64,000 nt of DNA from JACJVV01 sp047602755 (GTDB lineage Archaea; Nanobdellota; Nanobdellia; Woesearchaeales; JACJVV01). Positions 61,444 through 64,000 of this stretch are shown in pieces. The position numbers and the translations under genes were made by a program. The DNA lies in the NCBI GenBank assembly GCA_047602755.1, contig JBLKOM010000002.1, forward strand, positions 62,001 to 126,000. The letters run 5' to 3'. Within the stretch, counting starts at the first letter, position 1; each line of letters begins with the position of its first letter. The notes beneath the pieces were generated by a model. It was not told the DNA's origin. It saw only the letters and a list, made by a program, of their open reading frames with translations, and searched no databases.

Positions 61444-61466
61444 TTTGATAGGTAAAGAATTAAACA

Positions 61467-64000
61467 ATGAAGAAGTGTATTCAAAGTGATAGGGGTAGGG
61501 GCATACTGTTAGCTTTAGCAATCTTATTCTTATTTACAGTAATTCCCTCTGTATATTCTCAAAATATAATAAATCTTAATTGTGAAGAAAAAAATTTCAA
61601 AATTGCTGATTCAGGATATAATTTACCAGTTACTTGTACATGGGATTATCCTACGCAATTTGGAATTGATACTGATGGTGATGGAAATGAAGTAGTTGTG
61701 GAACTAGATTGCGAATATGGTAATCGGGAAATATCAGTTACTTATCAAGACGGTTGTTTTAGCGGTTCTGCTTTTGCTTTTTCTACTACTCAAAAAGCAA
61801 CTGATTTTTTTTTAACTCCTGATACTATTTCTAGTCCAAGTGCTGCTTGTTCATATACTGTATTAGTTACAGCAGATAATCCTGGTGATTCAAGATGTGA
61901 AGAAGAGTTAGTATCGCAACAAACTGTAACAGGAACAATATTTAATAGTGTAATTGGTGTAGATGTAGGTGCAGAAGCAGAAAGAGCAGATGATCCTTTT
62001 GACCCACAAATTAAATCTATTGACTCTCGTCTTATACGTGTTTTTGCACGTGCCCCTCAAGCAGGCTTTTGTAGGTATTTATTAACAAAATGGCCTCCTA
62101 ATAATTTTTTTTCTTATTTAAATTATGTTTTTACTGGTATTCCTACAACTACTCTTTCTGGTTGTGTAAATAATGCATATGGTCTACAGTGTCGTGGAGA
62201 TATGGAATTCAATCCAAGCAAAAATGAGTTTGAAGTAATTGTTGATTTTAGGGACAGAGGAATATATCAGGATAACATATGGGAAAGAGATATGAATAAT
62301 GAGGTTTACCTTACATATGGTGTTTATTGTACTGCTACTGATGGGTATCCTCCTGGTGTTTTTGGACGTGGTTCTGTAAGTTTTTATATTGATACTCTCC
62401 CACCTAATGTTACTTCTACTTCAGGTTCATCAACAGGAACTCCAAATATAATTTTTGCAGATCAAAATAGTATTAATACAAGAAACACTGCTGGAACTAT
62501 GACTATTAATTCACGTAATATTAGTATGTCATTTGAAACAAATGAACTTGCAATGTGTAAATTTCAAGAAACCAGTAATTGGGAAGGTGTTACGGGATAT
62601 GATGGTATGACGAGAGATGTAAGTACAGATTTTGCTGAAACTCATCAAGTTTACTTTAATCCTTTAATAGGAATTAGGCGTACATTCCATATTGCATGTA
62701 TGGACGTTTTAGGTAATAGAGATGGTGATCAACGTGTTGGCGGGTTAGTTCAAACACAAACTGCTTTCACACAATCTCGTACTGGTACTTTTTCTAATGC
62801 TACTCACACCATTCTTTTTCTTCTTGAAGATCCAGATCCTGTAACAAATATAACTGTTAACGATACTCCAAATGACCATGGGCATTCTATAACTGTAAGT
62901 TGGAAAAGAAGCCCACAAGATGGCCTTGGTGAAGATTATGTAACACGATATGAAATTTATCGTGTTCGTAGTAATTTTACGGATGCAAATTCTCTTAATA
63001 AGGTACAATTGGTAGAAGCAGCAGATGATCCAGATAATAAAAGTGTTGTCAGATTAAATGAAATTGTTCCAGCAAGGCGTGATCCTAATGATGATGGAAT
63101 ATATACTATTATAGATTCATCAATGGATATTGTAAATGAGGAAGATTATTATTATTACATTATGGCAAGATATTATAATGATACTTTTCCTCAAATAATG
63201 CAGAATGTAATGTATAATTCTTCATCAATTGCAGTAAGCGAAGCTGTACAAGCTATTGATAATAATGCTCCCCCACCACCAACTAATTTAAGGTTTGATT
63301 TTGCAATGGGTGATATTGAAGGAACAAAATTAAAACTACTTTGGGATTTATCAACTGATGATGGAAATAATTCAAATGATGTAACGCATTATACAGTATG
63401 GCGTGCAAGACAAGGAAGCCAAGAATACATACAAGAAATTTTCACACCTATTGCAAATTTAACAAATGGAACATCGTTTTATTTAGATATTAATGGTACA
63501 TTAACTAATTTCTCAACTATTGATGATGATGTTGAAGACCACATAGTTTATCGTAATGAAACATATTGTTATTTCGTACAAGTTACTGATAATGATGGAT
63601 TAACAAGTAATTCAACTGAAATATGCGGTTCGCCAAATGCACGTCCATTTTTTCATAATATGTCTTTAACTCCTGAAGATCCTAATAAATTAACACCTAG
63701 TTTATTATGTGAAGTTTTCATAAGTGACCATGATGGCAGTCCAGATTTACTTAATAATGTGAATATAACATGGGAAATTCTTCATATTGCAACATTTGAA
63801 AGAACAGTGATCAATGTTACACCTACATGTTCTCCTTTTTTTAAAGGTGATTTCCAGAATAGAGATTATGAAAACCTAACAACAGAATGTATTGCAGGTT
63901 TAACTAATGAATCTTACAATAAAGGTGATAAGGTATGGTGTAGAGTTACAGCATTTGATGGATATGAATTTGCAATTAATCTATCAGATAATTCTTCATT
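61467..64000 (+). CDS. Large secreted sequon-rich surface protein, 3'-truncated by the window edge
   Basis: The frame is open from the ATG at 61467 to the end of the window, about 844 residues so far, and has no stop. The N-terminus is a signal peptide with hydrophobic LALAILFLFTVIPS and likely cleavage near VYSQ. The first 300 residues have many cysteines. Later parts have two fibronectin type III-like modules, from about 455 (PVTNITVND...VSWKRSP...RYEIYRV) and 601 (PPTNLRF...LLWDLSTDD...HYTVWRA). I count about 22 N-x-S/T sequons, all after residue 320. It is probably an S-layer or adhesin-like acceptor of AglB glycan. Confidence 0.85.
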   Translation, partial: MKKCIQSDRGRGILLALAILFLFTVIPSVYSQNIINLNCEEKNFKIADSGYNLPVTCTWDYPTQFGIDTDGDGNEVVVELDCEYGNREISVTYQDGCFSGSAFAFSTTQKATDFFLTPDTISSPSAACSYTVLVTADNPGDSRCEEELVSQQTVTGTIFNSVIGVDVGAEAERADDPFDPQIKSIDSRLIRVFARAPQAGFCRYLLTKWPPNNFFSYLNYVFTGIPTTTLSGCVNNAYGLQCRGDMEFNPSKNEFEVIVDFRDRGIYQDNIWERDMNNEVYLTYGVYCTATDGYPPGVFGRGSVSFYIDTLPPNVTSTSGSSTGTPNIIFADQNSINTRNTAGTMTINSRNISMSFETNELAMCKFQETSNWEGVTGYDGMTRDVSTDFAETHQVYFNPLIGIRRTFHIACMDVLGNRDGDQRVGGLVQTQTAFTQSRTGTFSNATHTILFLLEDPDPVTNITVNDTPNDHGHSITVSWKRSPQDGLGEDYVTRYEIYRVRSNFTDANSLNKVQLVEAADDPDNKSVVRLNEIVPARRDPNDDGIYTIIDSSMDIVNEEDYYYYIMARYYNDTFPQIMQNVMYNSSSIAVSEAVQAIDNNAPPPPTNLRFDFAMGDIEGTKLKLLWDLSTDDGNNSNDVTHYTVWRARQGSQEYIQEIFTPIANLTNGTSFYLDINGTLTNFSTIDDDVEDHIVYRNETYCYFVQVTDNDGLTSNSTEICGSPNARPFFHNMSLTPEDPNKLTPSLLCEVFISDHDGSPDLLNNVNITWEILHIATFERTVINVTPTCSPFFKGDFQNRDYENLTTECIAGLTNESYNKGDKVWCRVTAFDGYEFAINLSDNSS

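Noticed and set aside
62745..63008. Minus-strand 87-residue frame inside the surface-protein gene
   Set aside because: The plus strand is a continuous secreted protein with domain structure here, so the minus frame is incidental.
1..64000. tRNA genes, CRISPR arrays, insertion sequences and prophage genes
   Set aside because: Reading both strands I found no T-arm/anticodon pattern with an acceptor stem, no regularly spaced repeats, and no transposase, integrase or phage structural gene. A tRNAscan-SE run would settle the tRNA question.

Overview
The window is A+T-rich archaeal chromosome, densely coding, with short gaps and many leaderless-looking genes 25-30 nt downstream of TATA boxes. The information-processing set is archaeal: PolD large subunit, MCM, TBP, an RPA-like protein, FEN1, Hjc, histone, tRNA splicing endonuclease, archaeal PheRS, archaeal RNase P RNA, Sec61-beta, NAC and an AglB/STT3 oligosaccharyltransferase. 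Alongside these sit bacterial-type genes: gyrA, a GAD-domain AspRS, a bacterial-type tRNA-guanine transglycosylase, scpB and a three-subunit proton-translocating transhydrogenase. This mix, with GatCAB and many short conserved archaeal proteins, suggests a DPANN archaeon of the Woesearchaeota/Pacearchaeota kind. That placement is inference from gene content and is not tested by a tree. I saw no insertion sequence, CRISPR array, tRNA gene or intein.

Layout. 1-12.1 kb holds replication and transcription genes (5'-truncated polD large subunit, acylphosphatase, RPA-like protein, MCM, TBP), a SpoIIM-like membrane protein, a coiled-coil/membrane protein pair, and two TrmB-family regulators whose DNA-binding domains are almost identical. 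12.2-24.9 kb holds pheS-pheT, an SDR enzyme, a structured RNA candidate, an aroE-trm5-HAD-fen1 run, the divergent tRNA-maturation pair endA/rnz, histone, hjc, a 38-residue small protein, and a membrane protein coupled to a winged-helix protein. 25.0-28.6 kb is a protein-export and RNase P cluster (rnpB, sec61beta, nac, secF, secD). 28.7-42.3 kb holds a Nudix enzyme, Mre11, gatC-gatA-GNAT-gatB, a cryptic membrane-anchored kinase-like protein, a THUMP methyltransferase, gyrA, a zinc ribbon, scpB with a long acidic tail, and an upstream winged-helix protein.

42.4-64 kb is dominated by the cell surface: two GT4 glycosyltransferases, a methyltransferase, a Wzx-like flippase, a sugar nucleotidyltransferase, a GT4-DUF2304-GT2-AglB operon, and an AbrB-type regulator followed by a large secreted protein rich in N-glycosylation sequons that runs off the right edge. 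Between these lie an isolated 5S rRNA gene, the pnt operon, divergent aspS/tgt and an M29-like aminopeptidase. A natural reading is that the glycosyltransferases build a lipid-linked glycan, AglB transfers it to sequons, and the exported surface protein is one acceptor.

Strongest leads: (1) a structured RNA at about 16190-16280 whose 3' end is repeated 126 bp downstream; (2) twin palindromic sites around the AbrB-type gene between aglB and the surface protein; (3) a membrane-anchored protein with a hidden kinase-like C-terminal half; (4) divergent bacterial-type AspRS and TGT genes with GatCAB nearby; (5) ScpB with an acidic tail of about 300 residues; (6) a strongly promoted 38-residue gene; and (7) twin TrmB regulators, one with a perfect 12-bp hairpin directly before its ribosome-binding site.
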